A DNA stretch of 64,000 nucleotides, taken from Terriglobales bacterium. Its GTDB lineage: Bacteria > Acidobacteriota > Terriglobia > Terriglobales > Acidobacteriaceae. Both the position numbers and the translations under genes were made by a program. The notes below the pieces were generated by a model. That model searched no databases. It was not told the origin of the DNA and saw only the letters and a program-made list of their open reading frames with translations. Of the stretch, positions 1-8,124 are shown piece after piece. The stretch spans positions 40,530-104,529 of the forward strand of contig DATMPC010000034.1 in NCBI GenBank assembly GCA_035567895.1, read 5' to 3'. Every line of letters starts with the position of its first letter. Positions within the stretch are counted from its first letter, which is position 1.

Positions 1-809
1 AAATTGGGCACCCCGGCAGGTTACTACTGAGGCAGTGTTTATAGGGCTGACCAAAACGATTCACATACCTGCAACATTGTGAGAAATGTAGCGAAAGGAA
101 CGGCGAATTCTTTTCAATTTGAACGCAGCCAAGACAGAGCGATCCATCTGCCCAGCCCTGCAAATTCAAAGACGCCCAGCCATACGCACCGATACGCAGG
201 CATATGCCAGGGCATACGCATAGAAAACCCAGAGGGTACCAATGGGTATACGCATCCCGAACGCCGGGGTATCGGCTGCGTAGGTGCCGCGCGTGATGAA
301 CTAACCGAACGCTGACGGCTGCTGCGGATTGGCCCATTTTCTACCCGATCCCAGGATCTAAAGGACTTAGCTATCGAGATCCCACGGGATCCCACCAAAC
401 CCATGGGATCACGCTGGGATATCCCAGAACAGTTGATGGGATCGCGGTGGGATATCCCACAAATTTCGCTGGGATCATTCTGGGATCGCGGTGGGATACT
501 TATTGGCGGGCGGCGCCTGTTGCGCTGCCGCATCGATCGCTCTTCGAGAGAGTCGCCTTTCACGGTACCCAGCTGTCCCTGTCCCGGCCGGCAGACAGCC
601 GGCTTCCTGTTTCCCAAATTGGAACCTATCGTCGACATAGCTACTGCTGTGGTACCACGAAATGCGGCAGGAATGGAAGTGGCAAAGCTGCCACAGAATG
701 ATCAGAAACCGTCGGTCGTCCCGATTGCAGCCAGGCTCTTCCGCAGCCGAAAGAGCCGGTGAACTCGGCTTCCCATAGTCGCCCAAAAACCTGAGCTAGT
801 GGTCTCCGC
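1..809. other. Gene-poor stretch
   Basis: I see no convincing gene here. The open frames on both strands are short, low in complexity and overlap each other, and none resembles a known family. The one clear structure is a set of short TGGGATC-containing repeats at about 380-500, listed separately. The stretch ends at the terminator of the glycine/tyrosine-rich protein gene, which is read leftward. Confidence 0.5.
404..498. repeat. Three spaced TGGGATC...TGGGATA repeats
   Basis: A 23-bp unit of the form TGGGATC-RCGST-GGGATATCCCA occurs at 404-426 and 437-459, with a third copy from 481 to about 498 whose end has diverged. Starts are 33 and 44 bp apart. The two complete copies each contain a perfect palindrome (CTGGGATATCCCAG, GTGGGATATCCCAC). 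A degenerate GGGATCCCA lies just upstream at 387-395. The function is unknown. The regular palindromes could be protein-binding sites or remnants of a small repeat element. Confidence 0.6.
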
Positions 810-833
810 AAAAATGCCCCGCCGCAGCGGGGC
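810..833 (-). terminator. Intrinsic terminator
   Basis: Read on the minus strand, a GC stem (GCCCCGC, loop TGCG, GCGGGGC at 816-833) is followed by a run of five T residues (810-815). It lies 26 bp past the stop of the glycine/tyrosine-rich gene and should end its transcript. Confidence 0.8.
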
Positions 834-858
834 ACTTCGTACGCCTCTGTTTAGTTTC

Positions 859-1443
859 TTAACGGCGATAGGATCCGCCGCCGTTGTATCCCTGCTGATA
901 GCCTTGCTGGTACGCCACGCGGTAGGCATCCTTGTACTGCTGACGGCCACCGTACGCCTGGTTGTAGTTGTGGTCGGCGTTCTTATAGGCCTGTTGCTGC
1001 GTCGGACGGAAACTGTGTCCGGTTTGGCGATCCTGCCTGCCGTCGTTCACGCCGTCCGCATAGCCAACCTGCTGGGCACCATTGTTGCCCCGGTTATAGC
1101 CACTATTGCCGTATCCGCCGTTACCGTATCCGTACCCGGCTCTATCCCTATCGCGGCCCCATCGTCCGTTGCTGTTCACGCCGTAACCGCGGTTGTATCC
1201 GGTCTGATAGGCTGGGTCGTTGCTGTACCGTCCTCTGTACTGCTGTGAGCGGTTGTCGGACCGGTCGCGCTGACCATCCCGCATGCCCTCTTGGTACGCG
1301 CGGTTGTTCGACCAGTCTTGATTCCCATTCTGACCATACCGATCATGCCCGTCACGATCCTGCGCGGTTGCATTTACCACGCCGATCGAGCCTCCTAAAG
1401 CAAGAGCAAGAGTCCATACGATATGCTTCTTCAATGATTTCAT
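859..1443 (-). CDS. Secreted Gly/Tyr/Gln-rich repeat protein
   Basis: A 194-residue protein of unknown function. It begins with a signal peptide (basic MKSLKKH, then a hydrophobic stretch to about residue 25, cut near VNATAQ), so it should be exported. The mature part is low in complexity: rich in Gly, Tyr, Asn, Gln, Arg and Asp, with repeated AYQxG-xx-G and GYxDGxxDGRQDR motifs (near the start, in the middle and at the end). Such composition is typical of disordered or self-associating surface proteins. The frame stays open about 340 bp further upstream, but the start at 1443 is preferred because GGGAG sits 7 bases before it and the signal peptide begins there. It has its own downstream terminator and appears monocistronic. 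Confidence 0.75.
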   Translation of the reverse strand: MKSLKKHIVWTLALALGGSIGVVNATAQDRDGHDRYGQNGNQDWSNNRAYQEGMRDGQRDRSDNRSQQYRGRYSNDPAYQTGYNRGYGVNSNGRWGRDRDRAGYGYGNGGYGNSGYNRGNNGAQQVGYADGVNDGRQDRQTGHSFRPTQQQAYKNADHNYNQAYGGRQQYKDAYRVAYQQGYQQGYNGGGSYRR

Positions 1444-1749
1444 TGTCTTCTCCCTCATAAAGACGTCAGTGCGTCGCACCTGTACCAACTCGGGAACATG
1501 CAGAACCAACTCTCCCGCCTGGCTTTTCTGACAGTCTTGATTACTTAGAACCCGGAATCTGGCGTGAAGACGCCTAGATATGCACGGTATTTGAGAGCTG
1601 CTGAAGATGCAGCACTCCTCTGGGTTGGCTGACGAACTGCGGATTCCCGACACTGGAGCAGCTCGATGCTCACCGTCGAGACGGGCCTGGTCAGCTTTCA
1701 CAGACGCCACTACTTCGCAGCCGATGTCTCGCTTCGCAAAAATAGACAT
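1444..1749. other. Upstream region of Gly/Tyr-rich gene
   Basis: About 300 bp between the start of the leftward Gly/Tyr-rich gene and the terminator of the next leftward gene. No gene was recognised. The promoter of the Gly/Tyr-rich gene must lie here, but no clear -35/-10 pair was singled out. Confidence 0.4.
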
Positions 1750-1780
1750 GCCCTCCCGTTTCGGAACTGCGCGGGAGGGC
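1750..1780 (-). terminator. Intrinsic terminator
   Basis: A 9-bp GC-rich stem (GCCCTCCCG / CGGGAGGGC) with a 13-base loop. On the minus strand it is followed, after a few bases, by ATTTTT. It sits 35 bp beyond the stop of the small secreted protein at 1815-2279. Confidence 0.65.
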
Positions 1781-1814
1781 ATCACTGTTTAGCGCCAATG
1801 GGGAATGTCTTACG

Positions 1815-2279
1815 CTAAGACTTGTCGTAAACCGCAGTGCTTTTGGATTTCTTGCCCTTGGCATCGGTTCGCGTAGTGGTTACTGTGCGGGACTTGCCGT
1901 CGGCTGCGACGGCGATGCGTCCGCTAGTCATAACCTTTCCGTCCTTCTTGACGGTCATCGCCATCGTGTGGTCGTTGACCTTCTCATACGAACGCGTGTC
2001 CTGACTTGGATCGCCGGTAACTGGATAATCCTTGCCGTCGAACTTGCCGGTCCATTCGTTGTGTATGGACTTACCGTCGGCGTCGGTTCCGTCAACCGTG
2101 ACCTTCACGTTGTCGCCATCAGCGGCATAAACAACCGTGTTGTTTTTTGGACTTCCGGCGGCGATCTTTGACTTTGCCTCGTTCAACTTCCAGGTCCCCA
2201 TCTGCGGATCGTCGGCAGCGAAGCACCTAGTGCCCACGAAGCAGAGCGCAAGCGTCACTAGCATTGTCCTTGCTTTCAT
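1815..2279 (-). CDS. Small secreted protein of unknown function
   Basis: A 154-residue exported protein. The signal peptide is MKARTMLVTLALCFVGTRCFA, with cleavage after FAA likely. The mature part is Lys/Asp/Thr-rich and strand-rich in appearance (MGTWKLNEAKSKI, KVTVDGTDADGKSIHNEWTGKFDGKDYPVTGDP, RTVTTTRTDAKGKK). The pattern MGTWKLNxAKSK followed by a G(K/N)xYPVTGDP segment recurs in short periplasmic proteins of Acidobacteria and is reminiscent of a lipocalin-like beta fold; this is a resemblance only. The start is set by AGGAGG 6 bases upstream, not by the longer open frame that begins at 2375. A hairpin terminator follows at 1750-1780. Confidence 0.75.
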   Translation of the reverse strand: MKARTMLVTLALCFVGTRCFAADDPQMGTWKLNEAKSKIAAGSPKNNTVVYAADGDNVKVTVDGTDADGKSIHNEWTGKFDGKDYPVTGDPSQDTRSYEKVNDHTMAMTVKKDGKVMTSGRIAVAADGKSRTVTTTRTDAKGKKSKSTAVYDKS

Positions 2280-2461
2280 TGGTTCCCTCCTGATTGTTAA
2301 GCAGATTTTCGTGTCTGATGTTGTGCGGCATTCTAGTGCTGGTCGGTGCAATCGGCAAACCGGGCTCCGCCTCATCCTCTTCCACAGCGAAGCTGATCAC
2401 GTGTCATGATTGCAACTCCGATTGCGGATCTGCTTTCTTGAAGTGATTGCGAAGAGACAGA

Positions 2462-2608
2462 TCGAATGGCTTTGACTATGTGGTCGATCAACGACCGCGC
2501 GCGAGCGATCGCTACATGATTGTCCACAACATCGGCGAAGCCCCAAAAATGGAAGATGTCCTGTTCAACTGGAAGATCACCGGCCACTACCGCTACTACG
2601 GGCCATGA
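2462..2608 (+). pseudogene. C-terminal remnant of a DUF1287 (YijF-like) protein
   Basis: Reading from 2462 in the frame of the ATG at 2516 gives VVDQRPRASDRYMIVHNIG followed by a segment ending DVLFNWKITGHYRYYGP and a stop at 2606. I recognise this as the conserved C-terminal end of the DUF1287 family (E. coli YijF), whose last segment has the form IVHNIG-x-G-x-x-x-ED-x-LF-x-W-x-I-TGHYR. Normal members are about 200 residues. Here a stop codon lies a few codons upstream and no N-terminal part is visible in any frame. It is therefore best read as a decayed gene or the fossil of a rearrangement; an ORF caller would miss it. Confidence 0.65.
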
Positions 2609-2918
2609 TGGCGCAGCAGCGGCAGTGACGGCCTCGCCGTGGGCTGCGGGCAGGCACCGCGAATGCAGTCCAGGTCGCGTTGCTTCATCGACTGCCCTCG
2701 CTTTGCAACGGACAATGTCAGGTAGAGTCAGCCGCGATGTTCGGCTGGCAAAAAAGACCCGGCTGCCGCCCGAGGAGTGCAAAAATTGCTCACCCTTTGC
2801 ACCCCCGTTTCACATTAGCTCCAACCTATTCAAGAACTTAGGACTGGCTACTCATCTGCACCGTATTAGGGCACCCCCCAGGACTCAAACTCACACAGTG
2901 CCAGACGTAAGAGGACCA
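2609..2918. other. Non-coding gap before PilZ gene
   Basis: No gene recognised. The stretch carries the upstream region of the PilZ protein. Open frames that cross it on both strands have no family resemblance. Confidence 0.4.
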
Positions 2919-3386
2919 ATGTCGCAGCTTAGTACACAGGTTAGGCCAATCGGCTTGGGCGCTGCACCAGAACGACGCAGACAGCCTCGGGTGCAACTTT
3001 CGCTGCTTGCTCGCGTCTCCCGCTCGACTTCTGAAAGTGACTCCCGGTTGGCGTACATGCGAGATGCCAACATTCGCGGCGCATTTTTTTATTGCGATCT
3101 GCAAGTCGCTGTTGGGGAGACGCTACACGTGCGTTTGGCGCCCACTCATGCGGCGGCACTCGATGTGAACTGCGAGGCGACCGTGGTGCGAGTCGAGAAA
3201 GCAGATATCACCGATTTGGTGGGGGTGGCCGTCGAATTTCACCGCTTCGAAGTTGAGAATCCTGCGCGTGTGTCCGAGGATGCAACGAACTCGTTGATCA
3301 ACTGGACGGCGGAGAAGTTTGATCGGCTGTTTGCGCGCAGGCTGGAGCTGGAAAAGTGCGCGTTCCGCATTCAGGGCGCTGCCTAG
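2919..3386 (+). CDS. PilZ-domain protein
   Basis: A 155-residue single-domain cytoplasmic protein. An arginine patch (ERRRQPR, residues 19-25) is followed about 30 residues later by DANIRGAFFYC, matching the two-part c-di-GMP binding signature of PilZ domains (RxxxR, then D/N-x-S-x-x-G), though Asn replaces the usual Ser. The rest (LQVAVGETLHVRL, CEATVVRVEKAD, VGVAVEFHRFE) fits the PilZ beta barrel. The open frame begins at 2520, but the start at 2919 has AAGAGG at correct spacing and gives the normal domain length. It probably acts as a c-di-GMP receptor; its partner cannot be told from the neighbours, as it stands alone. Confidence 0.75.
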   Translation: MSQLSTQVRPIGLGAAPERRRQPRVQLSLLARVSRSTSESDSRLAYMRDANIRGAFFYCDLQVAVGETLHVRLAPTHAAALDVNCEATVVRVEKADITDLVGVAVEFHRFEVENPARVSEDATNSLINWTAEKFDRLFARRLELEKCAFRIQGAA

Positions 3387-3459
3387 CGCCTTAGAAAGTG
3401 CTCGAGTGCGAGTACCCGATCAGAACTGAATCACTCCGCGCTGTCTTAGAAGCGGCGAT

Positions 3460-4878
3460 TCAGTCCTCCGGTCTGCTCCCCTGATTCCCAAAATGGTCAG
3501 CGAGGGCCTTTCCATCGAAGCTTGCGGAAATTGCTTTCGGATCTTCCGCCAGCATGGTGGCATTCCACGCATCGTACTGAGCGACCAATCTCTGATAGAG
3601 ATCTGGTTGGCGATCCTTCAGGTTCGCGCGTTCGAGCGGATCGTCGACAACATTGAAGAGAAAAGTGTTACCGGCGATTTTCAGCCACTTCATATCGCCC
3701 TCGCGAATGGCACGCTGCTGATTGGCCCTGTAACGCCAGAAGAGAGTACGGGGAACGGGAGTGGCATCTGTGGTCAGCGTTGGGAGCAGGCTCATGCCGT
3801 CGGTCGGATATTTTGGATCGGGCTCACTTCCAGCGGCGGCCAGCAGCGTGGGCAACCAGTCCATACCGATTGCTACCTGCTGAGATGTCTTGCCGGCGGG
3901 GACGCGATCTGGCCAGCGAACGATCGCTGGAATTCTCAATCCACCTTCGAGCAGTTCGGTCTTCTTGCCTGTGAATGGCCAGGTCTCAGCGAAGCGCTCA
4001 CCACCGTTGTCGCTGGTGAAAATCACAATCGTGTTCGAAGCAATTTTTATGGCGCCGAGTGCGTCCATCACACGTCCGATTTGCAGATCCATCTGCCGGA
4101 CCATTCCGGCATAGGTTTTTTGCGAACCACCATCGAGGTGATACAGCGACTTGATTCGTCGCGCTTCAACTTCATCACCTGGCGCCTCCCAGGGCCAGTG
4201 CGGAGCATTGAAGTGCAAACTTAGGAAGAGTGGGGCAGGCTGTTGTACGTAGGTCTTGATAAGCTCTATAGCTTTGTCGCCCAATAGGTCCGTCAAATAC
4301 CCAACTTGATGGATCTTGGCGTCGTCATCCCAGAGATCTTCGTCGGCAGCATTTCCCGTCCCATCTTTGTGGGTGAAATAATCGAGCGCGCCGCCGCGAA
4401 ATCCCCAAAAGTGATCGTAGCCGCTTCTTAGCGGGCTGTAGTCGGGAAGCCATCCGAGGTGCCACTTTCCCACCAGCGCAGTGTTATATCCCGCTTTTTT
4501 CAAAAGAGACGGCAATGTCGGATGCTCAGGCGGCAATCCTACTTTTTGCGCGGCGCTGCCGAGCGGCTCCTGAAGTCCAACCGCCAAGCGGTATTGATAG
4601 CGACCGGTGATGATCGCGGTGCGGCTCGCCGTACATACGGGCGAGTTGGCATACGCCTGCAAAAACCTCATTCCCTCTTTTGCGAGACGATCCAGATTTG
4701 GAGTTTCGAAGTCGGGCCTGCCGTAACAGGAAAGGTCGGCGTAACCGAGATCGTCGGCAACGATGAAAACAATGTTCGGCTTTCGTCTGGCGGCTTGATC
4801 CGACCGTGTCCCGGAAAGCAAAGCCGCCGGGGCAACTGCCGCAGCCGCGAGAAACTGTCGTCGCGAGATTGGGCTCAT
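3460..4878 (-). CDS. Tat-exported arylsulfatase-type sulfatase
   Basis: A 472-residue member of the alkaline-phosphatase superfamily sulfatases, which hydrolyse sulfate esters. The N-terminus (SRRQFLAAAAVAPAALL) is a twin-arginine signal, so the enzyme is exported folded. Metal-binding residues are seen in VADDLGYADL (D42, D43) and in FTSDNGG. The formylglycine site is C82 in CTASR (C-x-A-x-R), followed by TGRYQYR, so activation would need a formylglycine-generating enzyme not in this window. The substrate is unknown; the family includes enzymes acting on sulfated polysaccharides. The start is supported by GGAG 6 bases upstream. It stands alone. Confidence 0.9.
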   Translation of the reverse strand: MSPISRRQFLAAAAVAPAALLSGTRSDQAARRKPNIVFIVADDLGYADLSCYGRPDFETPNLDRLAKEGMRFLQAYANSPVCTASRTAIITGRYQYRLAVGLQEPLGSAAQKVGLPPEHPTLPSLLKKAGYNTALVGKWHLGWLPDYSPLRSGYDHFWGFRGGALDYFTHKDGTGNAADEDLWDDDAKIHQVGYLTDLLGDKAIELIKTYVQQPAPLFLSLHFNAPHWPWEAPGDEVEARRIKSLYHLDGGSQKTYAGMVRQMDLQIGRVMDALGAIKIASNTIVIFTSDNGGERFAETWPFTGKKTELLEGGLRIPAIVRWPDRVPAGKTSQQVAIGMDWLPTLLAAAGSEPDPKYPTDGMSLLPTLTTDATPVPRTLFWRYRANQQRAIREGDMKWLKIAGNTFLFNVVDDPLERANLKDRQPDLYQRLVAQYDAWNATMLAEDPKAISASFDGKALADHFGNQGSRPED

Positions 4879-4991
4879 CGATTACTCCACTGAGAGCAGA
4901 AGATATTCGGAATTGGCGAGGAAACTAATCGCTATTGAGGGTGGTGTCAATCGGTAGTGCTTGAGGGTCAGGAAATCGGGTTTGCACAGCC

Positions 4992-6134
4992 TCAGCGGTC
5001 GGCTCCGCTGTTTCTGGTCAGTACCTGACTCTCCTCCGCGGGCAGGAAGCGGACGGTGATTGCGTCGGGTCCTAATACCGTAAATATCATGTGGGTCTCG
5101 ACCTCCACCGGCTGCCCGTTCAGCAAATACGGCTGGTAACGCCATTGCTTGACGGTCTGTGAAATCGCACTCGCCAAACTCAGAGTCTGTCCGGGAACCT
5201 GCACATCATCAACTGTGCCATTCATGCTGACTAGCGCCTTCACCAGGATGTCTTTCTTCTGGTCAGTGGAGATTCCTGAACTGGGAAGAGAAGGGTAGAT
5301 GACACGGCGCGGAGCGAGAAAAACGCGGAGGCGGGAGCTCTGGGGGCCAGGTTTGGCATCTGACACCGCTCCATCCGCCCTCACGGGCTGGGGAGTAGGA
5401 GTGATAGCTTCAAGTTTCTTTGAAACCGTGGAGGCCGCTTGTGGAGAGACTTGCAGCGCTGCGAGAGTGACTGGTTTCTTAGGAAGAGTCTCTGGTGTAA
5501 GTATTGGTGTAGTCACCACAATCGGCTGACTTCCTGTCACGGTACTAGCCTGCTCCGGCGCGACGGGCTGCGTCGAAGGCGCGCTGATGGAAGGAGACTG
5601 TTTGCCGTGATTGATCCACAGGCGCTGCGCTACCGCGCCGCTAATTATGACGAGGGACACTAAGGCCAGAGTCAGCACCAGGGAATATCTGGCGTGGCTT
5701 CGGGTTCGCCGGCTGGCGGAGATGGCGATGGTTTCGGCGGCGTGTCGAGCGATGGCACGCGGAAGCTTCGCTATCGAACTCACCCTTCTTGGCGACATAT
5801 GCGAGACGCCCACCGCAGGCTGCGTCTCTACCGTTTGTTGGTATGGGACGATCACCGGGCTGGGCGGCTTGCGCGCGTGCAAGGCAGGGAACTCCGCTCT
5901 TCCAATCACTACTGCTGGATCAATTCCTTTACCTTCGTCGGTGCGCGCTGTATCCGACAGCCTCTCCAGGATCCGGCGCTGCCGTTGGTTCAGTATGCGC
6001 ACGGAAAGACGGCGAAAGTTGCGGAAGGTCCAAAGCAGGTAGGCGCGCTGCAAGAATGACGGATCCGCATAGCGGCAGTCGTCGCCGGCGGCGATCTCAA
6101 CGACACCACGGCGCAGCTTCGCCAACACTCTCAC
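4992..6134 (-). CDS. Membrane-anchored TonB C-terminal-domain protein
   Basis: About 380 residues from a GTG start. The N-terminal cytoplasmic part contains AYLLWTFRNFRRLSVRILN-like sequence. A single transmembrane helix lies near residues 150-170 (SLVLTLALVSLVIISGAVA). A Pro/Ser/Thr/Gln-rich linker crosses the periplasm. The last ~100 residues (ILVKALVSMNGTVDDVQV, VKQWRYQPYLLNGQPVEVETHMIFTV) match the TonB C-terminal fold that contacts outer-membrane receptors. No ExbB/ExbD or receptor gene adjoins, so it may be a TonB variant or a TonB-like sensor. The start is uncertain; the upstream AAGG is weak. Confidence 0.65.
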   Translation of the reverse strand: MRVLAKLRRGVVEIAAGDDCRYADPSFLQRAYLLWTFRNFRRLSVRILNQRQRRILERLSDTARTDEGKGIDPAVVIGRAEFPALHARKPPSPVIVPYQQTVETQPAVGVSHMSPRRVSSIAKLPRAIARHAAETIAISASRRTRSHARYSLVLTLALVSLVIISGAVAQRLWINHGKQSPSISAPSTQPVAPEQASTVTGSQPIVVTTPILTPETLPKKPVTLAALQVSPQAASTVSKKLEAITPTPQPVRADGAVSDAKPGPQSSRLRVFLAPRRVIYPSLPSSGISTDQKKDILVKALVSMNGTVDDVQVPGQTLSLASAISQTVKQWRYQPYLLNGQPVEVETHMIFTVLGPDAITVRFLPAEESQVLTRNSGADR

Positions 6135-6247
6135 GGGAACGACCTTGCTGGGGAGGGAGGGCTAGAATTCTAGCAAAAATGCTGGTTCCTAGTGATTTCT
6201 TGAGATTGCTGCAACTTCACCCAGCGGCTACCGCCGCCCGTACTGAC

Positions 6248-7126
6248 TCAGGTGCTCTCGAGACATATCTGAACAAAGTTCCTTACCAGAGCGGATTCGT
6301 GCAGTCTGTGCCAAGCGACGCCTACGTCCCATTCAGCTTCGCGGCTGCGAATTTCGCCGAACCTCACGCCGGTCACGTGCATTTCCTTTGCTGAGCGCGG
6401 CACTAGAGAGACGCCCATTCCGGCTCGCACCAGGTTGAGGAGTGTGAACGTATCGCGCGCTTCCTGCACGATGCGCGGGCTGAAGCCTGCGCTTCCGCAT
6501 AGCCGAATGCAGTGATCGTAGTAGGTGGTCGATACTTCACGGCCGATCATGATGAAGGGCTGGTGGCGAATCCTCTCCAGCGTAAGCATGCCGCGGAAAC
6601 TGCTGGAGACGGCGATCGTCAATTGCTCCTTGAGAACCTTCTTCACCACCAGCTGAGGGTGACGAATGGGGAGGCGAAGAAATCCCACGTCTACTTCGCC
6701 CGCGAGCAGCGCATCGATTTGTCCAGGCGTGGACATGTCGCCTATCTGGATCTCGACTCGCGGATGCGCTTCGCGAAATTTCCTCAGAGCAGGCGGCACG
6801 AGGCTATGAACGGTCGCGATGCCAACCGCGATCCGGAGCTTTCCCGCCTCACCACGAACTGCGGCCCGGGCGGCTTCAAATAGCGAGTCCAGGTCGCGGA
6901 GAACACGGCGACCTTCGCCGTAGAGCAGCGATCCGGCGGGGGTGAGACGAACGTCGCGGCGATTGCGCACGAGCAGAGGACCACCGACTTTCTCTTCCAA
7001 ACCTTTGATCTGCTTGCTCAGCGCCGGCTGCGAGATGTGCAGGAGATTCGCGGAGCGGCCAAAGTGCAACTGTTCAGCTAACACCAGAAAAGACCGGAGT
7101 TCTCGATCTTCGAGGCTCATAACCAT
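6248..7126 (-). CDS. LysR-family transcriptional regulator
   Basis: About 292 residues. The N-terminal winged helix-turn-helix (ELRSFLVLAEQLHFGRSANLLHISQPALSKQIKGLEEKVG) is typical of LysR regulators, and the rest is the periplasmic-binding-like effector domain (GKLRIAVGIATVHSLVPPALRKFREAHP, EVDVGFLRLP). A second in-frame ATG two codons on (7120) is an equally good start. It is divergent from the SemiSWEET-nucleotidase fusion gene, with 93 bp between them containing a perfect inverted repeat (7155-7172). The usual LysR arrangement suggests it controls that gene and itself. The ligand is unknown. Confidence 0.9.
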   Translation of the reverse strand: MVMSLEDRELRSFLVLAEQLHFGRSANLLHISQPALSKQIKGLEEKVGGPLLVRNRRDVRLTPAGSLLYGEGRRVLRDLDSLFEAARAAVRGEAGKLRIAVGIATVHSLVPPALRKFREAHPRVEIQIGDMSTPGQIDALLAGEVDVGFLRLPIRHPQLVVKKVLKEQLTIAVSSSFRGMLTLERIRHQPFIMIGREVSTTYYDHCIRLCGSAGFSPRIVQEARDTFTLLNLVRAGMGVSLVPRSAKEMHVTGVRFGEIRSREAEWDVGVAWHRLHESALVRNFVQICLEST

Positions 7127-7154
7127 TAGTTATCACAGGCGGCATGAAGTTTCA

Positions 7155-7172
7155 TTGGAATAATCGTTCCAA
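7155..7172. promoter_or_regulatory. Likely LysR operator, TTGGAA-N6-TTCCAA
   Basis: A perfect 6+6 inverted repeat with a 6-base spacer lies in the divergent promoter region, 29 bp before the LysR start and 47 bp before the SemiSWEET fusion start. Position and symmetry suit a regulator-binding site. Binding by the adjacent LysR protein is inferred. Confidence 0.5.
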
Positions 7173-7219
7173 AAGAGACTCTAATTGTTAGTTGAGATGT
7201 CTACTGAGGTGAGTCGAGC

Positions 7220-8116
7220 ATGAGCGTTACGGGCGTCATTGGATTTATCGGCACAGTTGCAGCGTTGTGCACAACAGGAGCGTTCGTTCCACAAATCCTG
7301 AAGATCAGGAAGCAAGGCGGGAAGGACGTCTCAGTCTCGATGCTCGTCGTGTATCTGGTTGGCGTGCTGTTATGGCTGATCTACGGGCTGATGTTTCACG
7401 CCCGCGCTGTAATTTGGGCAAACGTAGTCGCGACGATTTTGGTAAGCATTGCGCTAGTTCTCAAACTTACGTGGAGAGAGAACGCGGCTAACCATCGTTG
7501 GAGCGGCCGTCGTTTGCGAATTGCCGTGGATATGGATGAGGTAATAGCCGACGCCCTGACACGACACCTCAGCCTCTATAACGGCGCGACAGGCGAGAAC
7601 CTCACTCCCGAGTTGATTCGGGAGGTGGGACTGGAAGCGGCGGTACCGCCGAAACATCGCGCCGTTTTTGAGGGTCTACCGCACGAGGATGGATTTTTCG
7701 ACAATCTCGAGGTCATCCCGAACAGCCAACGCTCTCTCCAGATGTTGTCGTCAGAGTTCGATATTTTTATTACTACCGCAGCTATGGAAGTGCCGCGATC
7801 TTTTGACGCGAAGTTCCGCTGGCTGCGCGAGCATTTTCCATTTATTCCCACGAGCAACATCGTGTTCTGCGGCGACAAGGAGATCATTGACGCCGATTAC
7901 CTCATCGATGACCGCTCGCGTCATTTCGCCCGCTTCCGCGGAACCGGAATTCTTTTCACCGCTCCTCATAATGCCCGGGAAGGTGCCAGGCTTCGTGCCA
8001 ACGATTGGGATGAGGTGTTGGGGATGTTGATGAAGAAGCCCGCAGCACTCGGCATTCAGCACTCGGCCCAAATCAACATCAATACCGAAGAACAGGAGCT
8101 GGCGGTCAGCAATTAG
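7220..8116 (+). CDS. SemiSWEET transporter fused to 5'(3')-nucleotidase-like HAD domain
   Basis: A 298-residue two-part protein. Residues 1-85 form three hydrophobic helices with the SemiSWEET/PQ-loop pattern: GFIGTVAALCTTGAFVPQ (PQ at 24-25), then KDVSVSMLVVYLVGVLLWLIYGL. SemiSWEETs are small sugar facilitators that work as dimers. From residue ~100 the sequence is a HAD phosphatase of the NT5C (deoxyribonucleotidase) type: RIAVDMDEVIAD gives the DxDxV nucleophile motif (D104, D106), ITTAAM motif II, GDKEII the lysine (K220), and DADYLIDDRSRHF motif IV. All catalytic residues are visible, so both halves look functional. A GAGG box precedes the ATG, and the frame is continuous with a short linker (ENAANHRWSGRR). 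The substrate could be a sugar or nucleoside whose phosphate form is handled at the membrane; this is inference. Confidence 0.85.
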   Translation: MSVTGVIGFIGTVAALCTTGAFVPQILKIRKQGGKDVSVSMLVVYLVGVLLWLIYGLMFHARAVIWANVVATILVSIALVLKLTWRENAANHRWSGRRLRIAVDMDEVIADALTRHLSLYNGATGENLTPELIREVGLEAAVPPKHRAVFEGLPHEDGFFDNLEVIPNSQRSLQMLSSEFDIFITTAAMEVPRSFDAKFRWLREHFPFIPTSNIVFCGDKEIIDADYLIDDRSRHFARFRGTGILFTAPHNAREGARLRANDWDEVLGMLMKKPAALGIQHSAQININTEEQELAVSN

Positions 8117-8124
8117 AAGCGGAG

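Noticed and set aside
799..1248. Hydrophobic Val/Leu-rich frame on the plus strand
   Set aside because: It is exactly antisense to the Gly/Tyr/Asn-rich exported protein. Codons for Tyr, Asn and Gln read backward give Val, Ile and Leu, so the hydrophobicity is an artefact; the minus-strand gene has signal peptide, Shine-Dalgarno and terminator.
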